Source: an uncultured Pseudomonadales bacterium
GTDB lineage: Bacteria; Pseudomonadota; Gammaproteobacteria; Pseudomonadales; Azotimanducaceae
Reading direction: 5' to 3'
Assembly (NCBI GenBank): GCA_958296165.1
Contig: OY282447.1
Location: 744,001-808,000, forward strand
Length of the DNA stretch: 64,000 nt
The notes below the pieces were generated by a model that saw nothing but the letters and a program-made list of their open reading frames with translations, searched no databases and was not told where the DNA came from. Shown here piece after piece: positions 1 through 8,054 of this stretch. The translations under genes were made by a program, and so were the position numbers. Every line of letters begins with the position of its first letter. Positions within the stretch are counted from its first letter, which is position 1.

Positions 1-730
1 GGCGCGTGCTTTGTTGCTTGGAATAGCCGGCGCCCCAATCCCGATAGTAGCGCCCGCCTCTGAACGCCTGCTGATCGCGTTCCGTGGGGTTCTCGCGTGC
101 TTCGGGTGTGGGCCCGGCGCTCGGCATGTTGACGTGAATGCCCGCGCAATGGCCCTTGTTCTGCATGGCGATCGCGCTGGTAATAGTAGCGCCCCAATCG
201 CCGCCTTGGGCGAAGTAGCGCTCGTAGCCGATGTGCTCCATCAGCGCGTCCCATACCTCTGCTATTCTGCTTACGCCCCAGCCGGTGGCGGTGGGCTTGC
301 CGGAGAAGCCATAGCCTGGCAGAGAGGGGCATACCACATGGAAGGCGTCCGCCGCATCGCCGCCGTGGTTTGTGGGATCGGCGAGGGGCTCGATGACCTT
401 GTGGAACTCCACTACAGAGCCGGGCCAGCCGTGCGTGATTAATAGCGGCATCGCATCCGGGTTCGTGCTGGGGCGGTGAATGAAGTGGAGGTCCAAGTCC
501 TCGATCTTGGTGGTGAACTGCGGGAAGCGGTTGAAATGCGCCTCGCGCGCTCGCCAGTCGTAGTCGTTCAGCCAGTAGTCGCGCAGCTCCTTGGCATAGG
601 CGAGCGGCACTCCCTGGTTCCAGTCCGTAACCGTTTCTGCCTCCGGCCAGCGCGTGCGTTCCAGGCGGCGCCTTAGGTCGTCTAGCGTGGCTTGGGGTAT
701 ATCGATGCGGAACTCTCTGACTTTGCTCAT
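1..730 (-). CDS. Epoxide hydrolase, microsomal type (3' end cut by window edge)
   Basis: An alpha/beta hydrolase predicted to open epoxides to diols. Translating the minus strand from the ATG at 730 gives 243 codons before the window edge. The start MSKVREFRIDIPQATLDDLR and the following WPEAETVTDW and DYWLNDYDWR segments match the N-terminal EHN domain. A core strand then gives LLITHGWPGSVVEF, containing the HGWPG oxyanion motif, and later GGDWGA carries the nucleophile Asp in a GGDWG elbow. The rest of the catalytic machinery lies outside the window. The ATG is only 2 bases after the dapD stop, so it is probably the last visible gene of a leftward operon. The substrate cannot be inferred. 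Confidence 0.85.
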   Translation of the reverse strand, partial: MSKVREFRIDIPQATLDDLRRRLERTRWPEAETVTDWNQGVPLAYAKELRDYWLNDYDWRAREAHFNRFPQFTTKIEDLDLHFIHRPSTNPDAMPLLITHGWPGSVVEFHKVIEPLADPTNHGGDAADAFHVVCPSLPGYGFSGKPTATGWGVSRIAEVWDALMEHIGYERYFAQGGDWGATITSAIAMQNKGHCAGIHVNMPSAGPTPEARENPTERDQQAFRGGRYYRDWGAGYSKQQSTR

Positions 731-732
731 GG

Positions 733-1569
733 CTAATCTCTCAGCAGTTCGTTGATGGAGGTCTTGGAGCGGGTGCGCTCGTCGACCCGCTTGATGATGA
801 CGGCGCAGTAGAGGCCGGGCCGCGGCACGCCGTCCTGGCCCACTCCGCCCGCCAGCGAACCGGCCACCACGACTGAATAGGCAGGTACGCGGCCGGTGAC
901 GATCTCGCCGGTGGCGCGGTCTACGATCTTGGTGGATTGGCCGATGAACACGCCCATGCCAAGCACCGCGCCCTGCTCCACCACAACCCCTTCCACCACT
1001 TCCGAGCGGGCGCCGATGAAGCAGTCGTCCTCCACGATCACCGGCTCGGCCTGCAGCGGTTCCAGCACGCCGCCGATGCCGGCGCCGCCGGAGATATGGC
1101 AGTTCTTGCCGATCTGCGCACAGGAGCCAACGGTGGCCCAGGTGTCGATCATGGTGCCGCTATCCACATAGGCGCCGATGTTGACGAAACTCGGCATCAA
1201 CACCACGGACGGCGCGATATAGGCGGAGTGACGCACGATGGCGCCCGGCACGGCGCGAAAGCCGGCGCTGCGAAATCGCGCCGCATCCCAGCCTTGGAAC
1301 TTGGAAGGCACCTTGTCCCACCAACTCGCGCCGCCGGGGCCGCCGGGGACGGCTTCCATGTCGTTCAGCACGAAGCTCAGCAACACGGCCTTCTTCAGCC
1401 ACTGATTCACCACCCATGTGCCGCCGACGTTCTCGGCCACCCGGGCTTCGCCGGCATCCAGCGCCGCCAAGGCCGCAGCGACCGACTCGCGTACTTCCCC
1501 TTGAGTATTGATGCCGAGCTCGGCGCGGCGTTCCCAAGCGTCGTCAATGATGGCTTCGAGCTCCGCCAT
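733..1569 (-). CDS. dapD: 2,3,4,5-tetrahydropyridine-2,6-dicarboxylate N-succinyltransferase
   Basis: DapD transfers succinyl from succinyl-CoA to tetrahydrodipicolinate in the succinylase branch of diaminopimelate/lysine biosynthesis, a cytoplasmic step supplying peptidoglycan. The 278-residue protein is close to the usual length of about 274. An N-terminal helical part ends near [17 protein letters not shown], followed by left-handed beta-helix hexapeptide repeats ([54 protein letters not shown]). I chose the ATG at 1569 because it forms TGATG with the stop of the upstream oxidoreductase, which indicates translational coupling; a GTG one codon earlier is also possible. Being in an operon with an oxidoreductase and an epoxide hydrolase, rather than other dap genes, is unusual. 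Confidence 0.95.
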   Translation of the reverse strand: MAELEAIIDDAWERRAELGINTQGEVRESVAAALAALDAGEARVAENVGGTWVVNQWLKKAVLLSFVLNDMEAVPGGPGGASWWDKVPSKFQGWDAARFRSAGFRAVPGAIVRHSAYIAPSVVLMPSFVNIGAYVDSGTMIDTWATVGSCAQIGKNCHISGGAGIGGVLEPLQAEPVIVEDDCFIGARSEVVEGVVVEQGAVLGMGVFIGQSTKIVDRATGEIVTGRVPAYSVVVAGSLAGGVGQDGVPRPGLYCAVIIKRVDERTRSKTSINELLRD

Positions 1570-2564
1570 CACGTTCCCCTCACTTTCATGCCGGCGGCGC
1601 GATAGGCGTTGTCGATCAAGCGCATCTGCTTCACCGCGTCGTCCGCATCGGTGGGCAGTTTTTCACCCGTATCGACGGCGCGCACGAAGGCGTCTAGCTG
1701 GTAATCGTAGGTGGTGCGCTTGGTTAACTCCTCGGTGCTGGTTTCACCGCCCGCCTCTAGCGTGATCCGGTGGCCCACATGGGGCACCAGCGGATTGGTG
1801 ACGGTGAGCGTGCCCTGCGTGCCTTCGGCGATAAGATCGGCCTTGAAACTGTCGCCCGTCATCATCGAACCGATTGCCGAGCCGGTGGCGCCGTTCGGGA
1901 ACTTGAGCTCGGCTACCAGCCGCAAATCTACGTCCGGCGGCCCCTCCACCGCTTCGGCCCGCACGACTTCGGGTTCCTCGCCAGTGAAGTGGCGCATCCA
2001 GGAGAGCGGATAGCAGCCCATGTCCATGGTCGCGCCGCCGCCGGTGGCATAGATCATGCGGATGCTGTCGGTAGGCATGGCGCCCTTCCCCACCGGTGCG
2101 TAGAACGAACCCGTCAGGCGCACCAGATCGCCTATGGCGCCGGATTGGTAGAGCTCCAGGGCGCGCAGAAACACCGGGTGATAGCGGTAGTGGAAGGCTT
2201 CGATCAAGAGCAATCCGGCGCGCTCCGCCGCTTGGGCCATTTCGCTGGCCTCGCGCTCGTTCATGGCAAAGGATTTCTCGCACAGCACCGGCTTGCCGGC
2301 GGCGAGCGCCTTCAACGTCCATTCGTGGTGATGGCTGATCGGCAGCGGGTTGTAGACGGCGTTGACGTCCGGGTGGTCGATCACCGCTTGATAGTCGTCC
2401 ACAACGTGCTCGATGCCGCCTCGCTCGGCCATCGCCACGGCCCGTTCGCGATTCCGCGCCGCAATGGCCACCACCGCCACATCCGGGTTGCGACTGGCGG
2501 GTTGGAGCAGCGCTCCGGGAGCGATATTCGCCGCCCCCAACGTGCCGAATCGAACCTTTGCCAT
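1569..2564 (-). CDS. Gfo/Idh/MocA family oxidoreductase (dihydrodiol/xylose dehydrogenase-like)
   Basis: A predicted NAD(P)-dependent sugar or dihydrodiol dehydrogenase of 331 residues. Near the N-terminus, [20 protein letters not shown] is the Rossmann nucleotide-binding loop. [11 protein letters not shown] is the EKP-like motif, with Ser replacing Pro. FHYRYHPVF and [17 protein letters not shown] are typical of the trans-dihydrobenzenediol dehydrogenase/xylose dehydrogenase branch. The ATG at 2564 places the Rossmann strand at the N-terminus; the open frame extends 7 codons upstream. The gene leads the visible leftward operon and its stop overlaps the dapD start. It is divergent from the acyltransferase at 2631, leaving about 66 bases for promoters. 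The substrate is unknown. Confidence 0.85.
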   Translation of the reverse strand: MAKVRFGTLGAANIAPGALLQPASRNPDVAVVAIAARNRERAVAMAERGGIEHVVDDYQAVIDHPDVNAVYNPLPISHHHEWTLKALAAGKPVLCEKSFAMNEREASEMAQAAERAGLLLIEAFHYRYHPVFLRALELYQSGAIGDLVRLTGSFYAPVGKGAMPTDSIRMIYATGGGATMDMGCYPLSWMRHFTGEEPEVVRAEAVEGPPDVDLRLVAELKFPNGATGSAIGSMMTGDSFKADLIAEGTQGTLTVTNPLVPHVGHRITLEAGGETSTEELTKRTTYDYQLDAFVRAVDTGEKLPTDADDAVKQMRLIDNAYRAAGMKVRGT

Positions 2565-2630
2565 ACCCTTTGCCCTCGAACGCATCGCTCTTTATGGTAG
2601 CGGCTTCGGTGGCGCGAGGGGGCAGCGCCA

Positions 2631-3452
2631 ATGCTGGATTCGATCATCCGAACGGCGAGCCGTCTGCCGCTCGCGCAGTTGCACCGGCTGGCCGAACACG
2701 CCGGCAAGCCGATTGCGAGCATGGCCTATCGGCGTTCGATGGTGAAAGCCAATCTAGCTCGTGCGTTTCCTGATGCGGAAGTGGCCCCGCTTGTGGAAGC
2801 CTTCTACACGGCATTCGCCGAAGTGTGCGTAGAAGTGCTGCGAGCCAGAACCATGGACGCCGCCGAGCTGCGCGAGCGCGTGCGCTTCAAGGGGGCTGAA
2901 GCTCTGAACGGCCGCCGAGCGCTGCTGCTGATGGCCCACCACGGCAACTTGGTATGGGCGGCGACGGCGCTGGCCCTGCACATCTCCACGCCCGTTTCGG
3001 TGGTCTACAAGACGCCGCACATCGCCGCGATGGCGCAACTGCTGCTGGCCATTGCGGAGCGCTTCGGGGTAGACGCGGTGCCGCTGAAGGACGTCCGCAA
3101 GCGTTTGGTGAAGAGCCGCCAGCAGTGCCGGGTGTGGACCCTCGTGGCGGACCAACGCCCCAGCAAGGATCGCCACTATGCCGATCTGTGCGGCCAGCGC
3201 ACTGCGTTCTTTGCGGGGCCCGAGCGCATGGCGCGGGCGATGCGCTGGCCGGTGTACTACCTCTCCTGCCAACGATTGGAAGCTGGACGCTATCGATGCG
3301 TGGTGGACAAGATCGCCGAACCGCCCTACGAGCGTGAGGGAGTGATCGTCGAGCGCTACGCGCAGAAGCTGCAAGCGGACATCGATCGAGCGCCAGCAGA
3401 CTGGCTGTGGTCGCACGACCGCTGGCGCGGCGACTCGGTCAATTCCCCTTGA
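2631..3452 (+). CDS. LpxL/HtrB-like lysophospholipid or lipid A acyltransferase
   Basis: A 273-residue member of the family that adds secondary acyl chains to lipid A at the inner membrane. Family features are the early MVKANLARAFPDA block, MAHHGNLVW at the catalytic histidine, VVYKTPHIAAMAQLL, VADQRPSKDR, and the C-terminal WLWSHDRW, which corresponds to the usual W-W-H-RW ending. The active site is odd: LpxL enzymes normally have His-x4-Glu, but the fifth position after either histidine in HHGNLVW is Val or Trp. No obvious long membrane anchor is visible. GAGGGGG lies upstream of the ATG. The end overlaps the convergent crotonase by 14 bases. Family assignment is firm; activity is doubtful. 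Confidence 0.75.
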   Translation: MLDSIIRTASRLPLAQLHRLAEHAGKPIASMAYRRSMVKANLARAFPDAEVAPLVEAFYTAFAEVCVEVLRARTMDAAELRERVRFKGAEALNGRRALLLMAHHGNLVWAATALALHISTPVSVVYKTPHIAAMAQLLLAIAERFGVDAVPLKDVRKRLVKSRQQCRVWTLVADQRPSKDRHYADLCGQRTAFFAGPERMARAMRWPVYYLSCQRLEAGRYRCVVDKIAEPPYEREGVIVERYAQKLQADIDRAPADWLWSHDRWRGDSVNSP

Positions 3453-4233
3453 ACTCGGGCTTGGTGTTGCCGCGATGGGCCGCAACGGCCGCGCTGCGAT
3501 CCTCGGTCATGGCTGAAAGCAGGTTCTGATCCACGTCCATGTGCATCACGCTTGCATCCAGAGCCGAGACGATGGCATTGACGCTGCGCTTGACCATCTG
3601 GGCCGGAATCGGCGACTTGGCCGCGTAGCGGTCTGCCCACTCGCGAGCGGTGTCCAGCAACGCAGCGCGCGGCACCAACGCATCCAGGATGCCCCACTCC
3701 TTGAGCTCCGGCGCGTAAACGCGCTCGCCTCCGGCCACCAGCCGCTTGGCGCGGGCAGGGCCAGCCAAATGCGTGAGCAGAGGCAACCCCTTCCACATCA
3801 GATTCACGCCGATGTCGATCTCCGCGTAGTACATGAAGCAGTCGTCGGCGCCGATGCGGAAGTCCATCGCAGTAGTCAGCACCGCGCCGCCGCCCACCGC
3901 AGCGCCGTTCCAAGCGGCGATGGTGATCTGATCCATGTCGTACACAGCCAGCGTCGCACGCTCGCCGATGCGCGCCAAGCGCCGCCGTTCGAGCAATCCA
4001 GACGCCGCCGGGCCGCCGCCATCGAGATCCGCGCCCGAGGAGAAGTGCTTGCCGGCGCCGGTGAAGATCACCACCCGCGTGTCTACATCTTCGCGGAAGG
4101 CCAGCGCCACGGCCTCAATCTCTGCTAGATGCGCATGGTTCAGCGCATTGGCCTTGGCAGGCCGGCTGAGCGTGACCACAGCCACGGCACCGTCCTTATG
4201 CACCTTCAAGTTCTTGTATTGGTTGCCGCTCAT
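3439..4233 (-). CDS. Enoyl-CoA hydratase/isomerase family protein (crotonase)
   Basis: A 264-residue crotonase-fold enzyme acting on an acyl-CoA thioester. FTGAGKHFSSGADLDGGG is the first oxyanion-hole segment and WNGAAVGGGAVLTTAMDFRI is the second, CoA-side segment. The first hydratase glutamate position, usually GGGxE, is Ala here, whereas AEIDIGVNLMWKG retains an acidic residue in the second catalytic region. An isomerase or another crotonase reaction is therefore as likely as hydration. The ATG at 4233 is preceded by GGAGGGAGA at suitable spacing. The gene stands alone and converges on the acyltransferase. A hairpin with a T-run lies about 100 bases upstream in its possible leader. Confidence 0.8.
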   Translation of the reverse strand: MSGNQYKNLKVHKDGAVAVVTLSRPAKANALNHAHLAEIEAVALAFREDVDTRVVIFTGAGKHFSSGADLDGGGPAASGLLERRRLARIGERATLAVYDMDQITIAAWNGAAVGGGAVLTTAMDFRIGADDCFMYYAEIDIGVNLMWKGLPLLTHLAGPARAKRLVAGGERVYAPELKEWGILDALVPRAALLDTAREWADRYAAKSPIPAQMVKRSVNAIVSALDASVMHMDVDQNLLSAMTEDRSAAVAAHRGNTKPEFKGN

Positions 4234-4333
4234 GCACGTCTCCCTCCGGCTGCCCGAAGAGCTAGTTTGGCAGGTCGCCGAGGATTCGTCAGGGTCGGGC
4301 GGCTATGCGTGACTCGGTGGCACGAGAGTGCTG

Positions 4334-4384
4334 AAAAAAAGTGCAGGCTGGCGAGGTCGCGGGAACGACCTCGGCGCAGCCTGC
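4334..4384 (-). terminator. Terminator-like hairpin in the possible leader of the crotonase gene
   Basis: The outer arms GCAGGCTG (4343-4350) and CAGCCTGC (4377-4384) are fully complementary. So are the inner arms CGAGGTCG (4352-4359) and CGACCTCG (4366-4373), around a 6-base loop. On the minus strand the stem is followed by a run of seven T, as in intrinsic terminators. The nearest downstream gene on that strand is the crotonase starting at 4233, and no minus-strand gene is visible upstream. It could terminate a short leader or small RNA, or act as an attenuator. Confidence 0.5.
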
Positions 4385-4448
4385 GAGGGGAGGGGTCTCG
4401 CTTGCGCTCCGCGTGTTGGCGGCGGAAAACGGCTTATCTGGCGCCTAT

Positions 4449-4463
4449 GTTACTTTAAGTAAC
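4449..4463. promoter_or_regulatory. 15-bp palindrome, possible operator
   Basis: GTTACTT and AAGTAAC form a perfect inverted repeat around a single central T. It is AT-rich within a GC-rich background and lies between divergent genes. This fits a dimeric repressor site, but no regulator is encoded alongside, so the role is inferred from symmetry only. Confidence 0.35.
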
Positions 4464-4644
4464 ACTCGTGTCAACGGGTAACGTCCAAATTCTCTGTTAA
4501 GAACCATGAGGGCAATGAAACGCGCCGAAGGCACCCTTCTGCAGCGGCACCACGTCGCGCTTGAACTGGCCGGTCCGCCCCGTTGCGCCTGACCGGATGT
4601 GGTGGTAGAAGTCCGTACTCAACACCGGCCTTTAGGAGGCTCCC

Positions 4645-5133
4645 ATGAAATTTGTGCGTTACTTGGTGCGTTACTTGACGGTCGCGGCCTTTGCCGTCGC
4701 GACACTCGCCATGGCCGCATCCTCGGTAAACTCGCGCACCTACATCGTCTACGACAGCACGAGTGATCCGGCGGAGGCCAGGGACGCCGACGGCAACGTC
4801 TTGGAATGCACCTCGACCTTGCAAGCGAAATGCAACGGGGTAACGACTTGGTTGGACGTCAGCGGTACGCTTGACGTGGTTTGCCCCGTCACCGATCCGG
4901 GAGTCGCGTGGCGAGAGAAAACCGAGGAAGGTAGTCAAGAAAACACCGCATGGGACTGTCCACTCACGGGAAGCGGCGTTCCCTCCGGCGCGGTGGCCGC
5001 CAAGCAGGCGGTCGCGATTACAGGCGTTTTGACCTCCTGCGCGGTCTCCACCCTGACTGCGCAGAATGCCTGCCATTACTACTGCTTGGACAAAGCGGAA
5101 AAGTTCTACGAGTGTGAGGACGATCCGACGTGA
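4645..5133 (+). CDS. Small secreted 8-cysteine protein, family member A
   Basis: I do not recognise this protein from a named family. It has 162 residues and an N-terminal signal sequence (basic MKFVRYLVRYL, then a hydrophobic run to about LAMAASSVNS). The mature part has exactly eight cysteines, enough for four disulfides. Its cysteine order and local motifs (TAWDC, VAITGVLTSC, AQNACHYYC, then a final C nine residues later) match the two proteins at 26967 and 27813, far away in this window. It probably acts in the periplasm or outside the cell. The start is supported by AGGAGG about 6 bases upstream. It has no operon partners. Role unknown. Confidence 0.8.
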   Translation: MKFVRYLVRYLTVAAFAVATLAMAASSVNSRTYIVYDSTSDPAEARDADGNVLECTSTLQAKCNGVTTWLDVSGTLDVVCPVTDPGVAWREKTEEGSQENTAWDCPLTGSGVPSGAVAAKQAVAITGVLTSCAVSTLTAQNACHYYCLDKAEKFYECEDDPT

Positions 5134-5471
5134 TATGTACCGCCGGCCTTTGAACTCGCATCCGGCAATCCGGGCAAGAGCACGCGGTGCCACGGCCCTC
5201 CATCGTGTAGAGTCCGCACTCTGCAAGCAGGCGGATACTTCGTGCGCCGCGTGTTGACGTTGGCTGGGCGTGATTTGGTCGCGCTTCCAACCAAACGTCC
5301 TAGGAGCATGTGAAGGCCGCTTCCTCCTCATCCACGCGGCCTTTGCCGCGGGCGCGGGCCCGCCAAACGCAAACCGAAATCGCGCCTGATGCGCGGTTGG
5401 TGCTGCTTCCTCGGCAACCGCGCCGCGCCGTGAGGCGCGATATACTGCCGACAATCTGAAACCGGACACCG
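5134..5471. other. Intergenic region upstream of the PAS-HlyD gene
   Basis: No supported gene; open frames here are in non-coding register. A hairpin CGCGCC-GTGA-GGCGCG with a GNRA-type loop lies at 5424-5439, directly followed by TATACT at 5441-5446, which resembles a -10 box about 25 bases before the PAS-HlyD start. I see no matching -35, so the promoter is only a suggestion. Confidence 0.4.
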
Positions 5472-7271
5472 ATGGAAGCGCCCGTGGAGCGAGAGTCTCC
5501 GGTCCATCGCAACATTCTCGACAACATGGGCGAAGGGGTGATGAGCGTACACCCCGACGGCCGCATCATGACGTTCAATCCCTCCGCCGGCCGCCTGCTC
5601 GGCATCCCGCAAGAGGAAGCGTTGGGCCGCACGTTCGCGGAAGTGCTGCTTACCCGCGAGGGTTTGGACCACTTCAACCAAGCGTTGCTGGACGCCGTCC
5701 AAGAAGGCGATGTGGGCCGGCAACGCGATGTAGAGGGGGTTGTCGACGGCCAGGCGCGAACGTTCGCGCTGACCACTTCGTATCTGCGCGCCGGCGCGGC
5801 CGATGGCGCGGGGGCGGTTCGGGCAGAAACCCTCGGCGTGATCGCGGTGTTCGGGGACGTCACGGAAGTGAAGTCGCTGCGCGAAACCGAGCAACGCCTG
5901 GCGGAACAGCTAGAGGCGCAGAACGGAAAGCTGCAAACCGCCTATCAGGAGCTCGAGGAGAACAACGAGACCCTCGCCGCCGCGTTACGCAAGGTGCAGG
6001 TTACGCGAGTGGCGGCCACCGTATTCGTCATCGTCCTGTTCTTGGCCGTTGGCTTCGCCACTTGGCATGTGGGCCAACCGGTCGCCGAAGACGCTTCGCC
6101 GGTTGCCGCATTCGCGGATGGCGCCACGCGCACGCTCGTGGCGAAGCCGCAACGCCTTGTTTCCACCATCGCCCTGTTTGGTCGCGTGGTGCCGCAGCGT
6201 GAGGTGCATGTGGCGAGCCCGGTGGACGGCAAGGTGGCCGAAACCCACTTCCAGTACGGCGAACGGGTGGCCAAGGGGCAACGTCTGGTGAACTTGGACA
6301 CCACCGATGTGGAACGGGAACTGCGCCAAGCGCAGGCCGAGCACATCAAGGCCGAGCGCAACTTCGAGGCGGTGAAAGACTGGGCCAACAACCCGGAGAC
6401 CGCCCGCCTGCGCCGCGAGCTCAGCAAGGCGCAGCTGGCGCTCGACAACCAGCGCAGCAAGGTGGAGCAAAGCGAACTGCTGTTGCAGCAGGGCATCGTC
6501 GCCGCGGTGGAACACGACGCCGCGGTGCGCCAATACCAAAGCCAAACCTTGGATTACGAATCCTTGCAGGAGAACTACGACGCGGTGCTGGCGAAAGGCG
6601 ACGAGGAAGCGCAACAAGTGGCGCGGCTGGAGCGGGACAACGCCCGGGTGCGCATGGAGAGCTTGCAGGAGGTGCTTCGCGGAGCGGTCATCGAAGCGCC
6701 GATTGACGGTGTTGTGCTGAAACCCGGCGCGGGTGGACGCGGCGGCAGTGAACTTGGGAAAGGGGCGGTCGTCAGTCAGGGCGAACGTCTGCTCACCGTC
6801 GGCGACGTCGAGGGCTTGGCGGTGGTCGGTTGGGTGGACGAAGTGGATGTGACGAAGGTGAGGGCCTCGCAACCCGTCGCGATCCACGGCGATGCCTTCC
6901 CGGAACTTGAATTGGCGGGCACCGTGGCGCGAGTTTCCCGCCAGGCGCGCCCAGGGTCGGGCCCGTCAACCCCGACGTTCGAGATCAGCGCGGCCATCGA
7001 GCCACTGTCTGCCGCGGCACGACGCCGGTTGCGCCTTGGCATGTCGGCGCGCATCGAGGTGGTCGTGCAGGACAAGCCGGACGCGCTCTTGGTGCCGATC
7101 GCCGCGGTGGACGTGCGCGGCGGAGACGCCTGGCTGCCCGTGAAGGATCGCGAAACCGGCGAAATCCGGCAGGTGCGCGTGGAGGCGGGCCTCACCACGC
7201 TGACCGACGTCGAGATCGTCAGCGGTCTGGAGATTGGCGACGAGGTGGTGGTCGGCCCCGTCGGGCCGTAG
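5472..7271 (+). CDS. PAS sensor fused to HlyD/MacA-type membrane fusion protein
   Basis: A 599-residue composite protein. Residues about 10-135 form a PAS domain (NILDNMGEGVMSVHPDGRIM, FNPSAGRLLGI, VIAVFGDVTEVKSLRETEQ). About 137-173 is a coiled coil, and about 178-198 is one transmembrane helix. From about 225 to the end is a periplasmic adaptor: a lipoyl-like strand pair (VASPVDGKVAETHFQYGERV), a long helical hairpin, then APIDGVVLKP and beta-barrel segments. Classical adaptors have only a short cytoplasmic tail, so this one could let cytoplasmic signals influence export directly. It is followed after 24 bases by the ATPase and permease genes, forming a MacAB-like exporter. A TolC-like gene lies 14 kb away. 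The ligand of the PAS domain and the cargo are unknown. Confidence 0.85.
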   Translation: MEAPVERESPVHRNILDNMGEGVMSVHPDGRIMTFNPSAGRLLGIPQEEALGRTFAEVLLTREGLDHFNQALLDAVQEGDVGRQRDVEGVVDGQARTFALTTSYLRAGAADGAGAVRAETLGVIAVFGDVTEVKSLRETEQRLAEQLEAQNGKLQTAYQELEENNETLAAALRKVQVTRVAATVFVIVLFLAVGFATWHVGQPVAEDASPVAAFADGATRTLVAKPQRLVSTIALFGRVVPQREVHVASPVDGKVAETHFQYGERVAKGQRLVNLDTTDVERELRQAQAEHIKAERNFEAVKDWANNPETARLRRELSKAQLALDNQRSKVEQSELLLQQGIVAAVEHDAAVRQYQSQTLDYESLQENYDAVLAKGDEEAQQVARLERDNARVRMESLQEVLRGAVIEAPIDGVVLKPGAGGRGGSELGKGAVVSQGERLLTVGDVEGLAVVGWVDEVDVTKVRASQPVAIHGDAFPELELAGTVARVSRQARPGSGPSTPTFEISAAIEPLSAAARRRLRLGMSARIEVVVQDKPDALLVPIAAVDVRGGDAWLPVKDRETGEIRQVRVEAGLTTLTDVEIVSGLEIGDEVVVGPVGP

Positions 7272-7295
7272 CGTCCGCTTCGCGCCGAACGCCAG

Positions 7296-8054
7296 GTGAA
7301 TCCGGAAACGAACCCACAGGCCGCAATGGACCCGAGCCCGCAATCCAAACCACCGCCTTCGGATTTGCTGCGCTTGGACGACGTGCGCAAGAGCTATGCC
7401 GTTGGCCCGGTGGCAACCGAAGTGCTGCGCGACGTTCGCCTGCGTGTGGACAGAGGCGATTTGCTGTCCATCATGGGGCCGTCGGGCTGCGGCAAGTCCA
7501 CCCTCATGAACCTGCTGGGCCTTTTGGATCGGCCCAACAGCGGCTCCTATCTGCTCGATGGCGTCGAGGTGACGACCTTGGACGATGACGAGCGTTCGAC
7601 GCTCCGCAACCGGCGCATAGGTTTCGTGTTTCAGTCCTTCCAACTCCTGCCGCGCCTGACCGCGGCCGAAAACGTCGGCTTGCCACTGGTCTACCGCGGC
7701 TTGCCGGAGCGCGAGATCAGGCGTCGCGTGGACGATGGCCTGGAGCGCCTCGGCATGGCCGCGTTCGCGGAGCGCAAACCGAGCGAACTCTCAGGTGGCC
7801 AGCAGCAGCGGGTGGCCATCGCCAGAGCGTTGATCGGTGGGCCGGCGGTGCTGCTCGCGGACGAACCCACCGGCGCGCTGGACCAGGAAACGAGCGGCGA
7901 AATCATGCGGCTGCTCATCCAGCTGAATGTCGACGAAGGGCTGACCATCGTGATCGTCACCCACGACCCGCAGGTGGATCAGCAGTGTCGAAGGCGCACG
8001 CGCATTCGCGAGGGCGTGTTGCGCGAAGACACGGGCGCCGGTCTGGTTCCGTGA
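7296..8054 (+). CDS. MacB/LolD-type ABC transporter ATP-binding protein
   Basis: A 252-residue cytoplasmic ATPase of the three-component export cassette. Walker A is GPSGCGKST near residues 61-69, the Q-loop is VFQSFQLLPRL, the signature is LSGGQQQRVAIARAL, and Walker B is VLLADEPTGALD, followed by VIVTHDP with the switch histidine. The motif pattern is that of the MacB/LolD/FtsE group, which drives periplasm-facing mechanotransmission rather than classic substrate translocation. The first candidate start is GTG at 7296; an ATG at 7326 would shorten the poorly conserved N-terminus by ten residues. The last four bases overlap the permease start. Confidence 0.9.
   Translation: MNPETNPQAAMDPSPQSKPPPSDLLRLDDVRKSYAVGPVATEVLRDVRLRVDRGDLLSIMGPSGCGKSTLMNLLGLLDRPNSGSYLLDGVEVTTLDDDERSTLRNRRIGFVFQSFQLLPRLTAAENVGLPLVYRGLPEREIRRRVDDGLERLGMAAFAERKPSELSGGQQQRVAIARALIGGPAVLLADEPTGALDQETSGEIMRLLIQLNVDEGLTIVIVTHDPQVDQQCRRRTRIREGVLREDTGAGLVP

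Larger units (their letters stand above)
4234..4644. other. Intergenic region with hairpin and palindrome, no gene
   Basis: This 411-base stretch lies between divergently read genes. I see no convincing coding sequence. It contains a long imperfect hairpin beside an A-run (4334-4384), a 15-base palindrome (4449-4463), and at its right end the strong Shine-Dalgarno AGGAGG of the secreted protein gene. Promoters for both flanking genes should lie here, but I cannot identify clear -35/-10 pairs. Confidence 0.6.
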
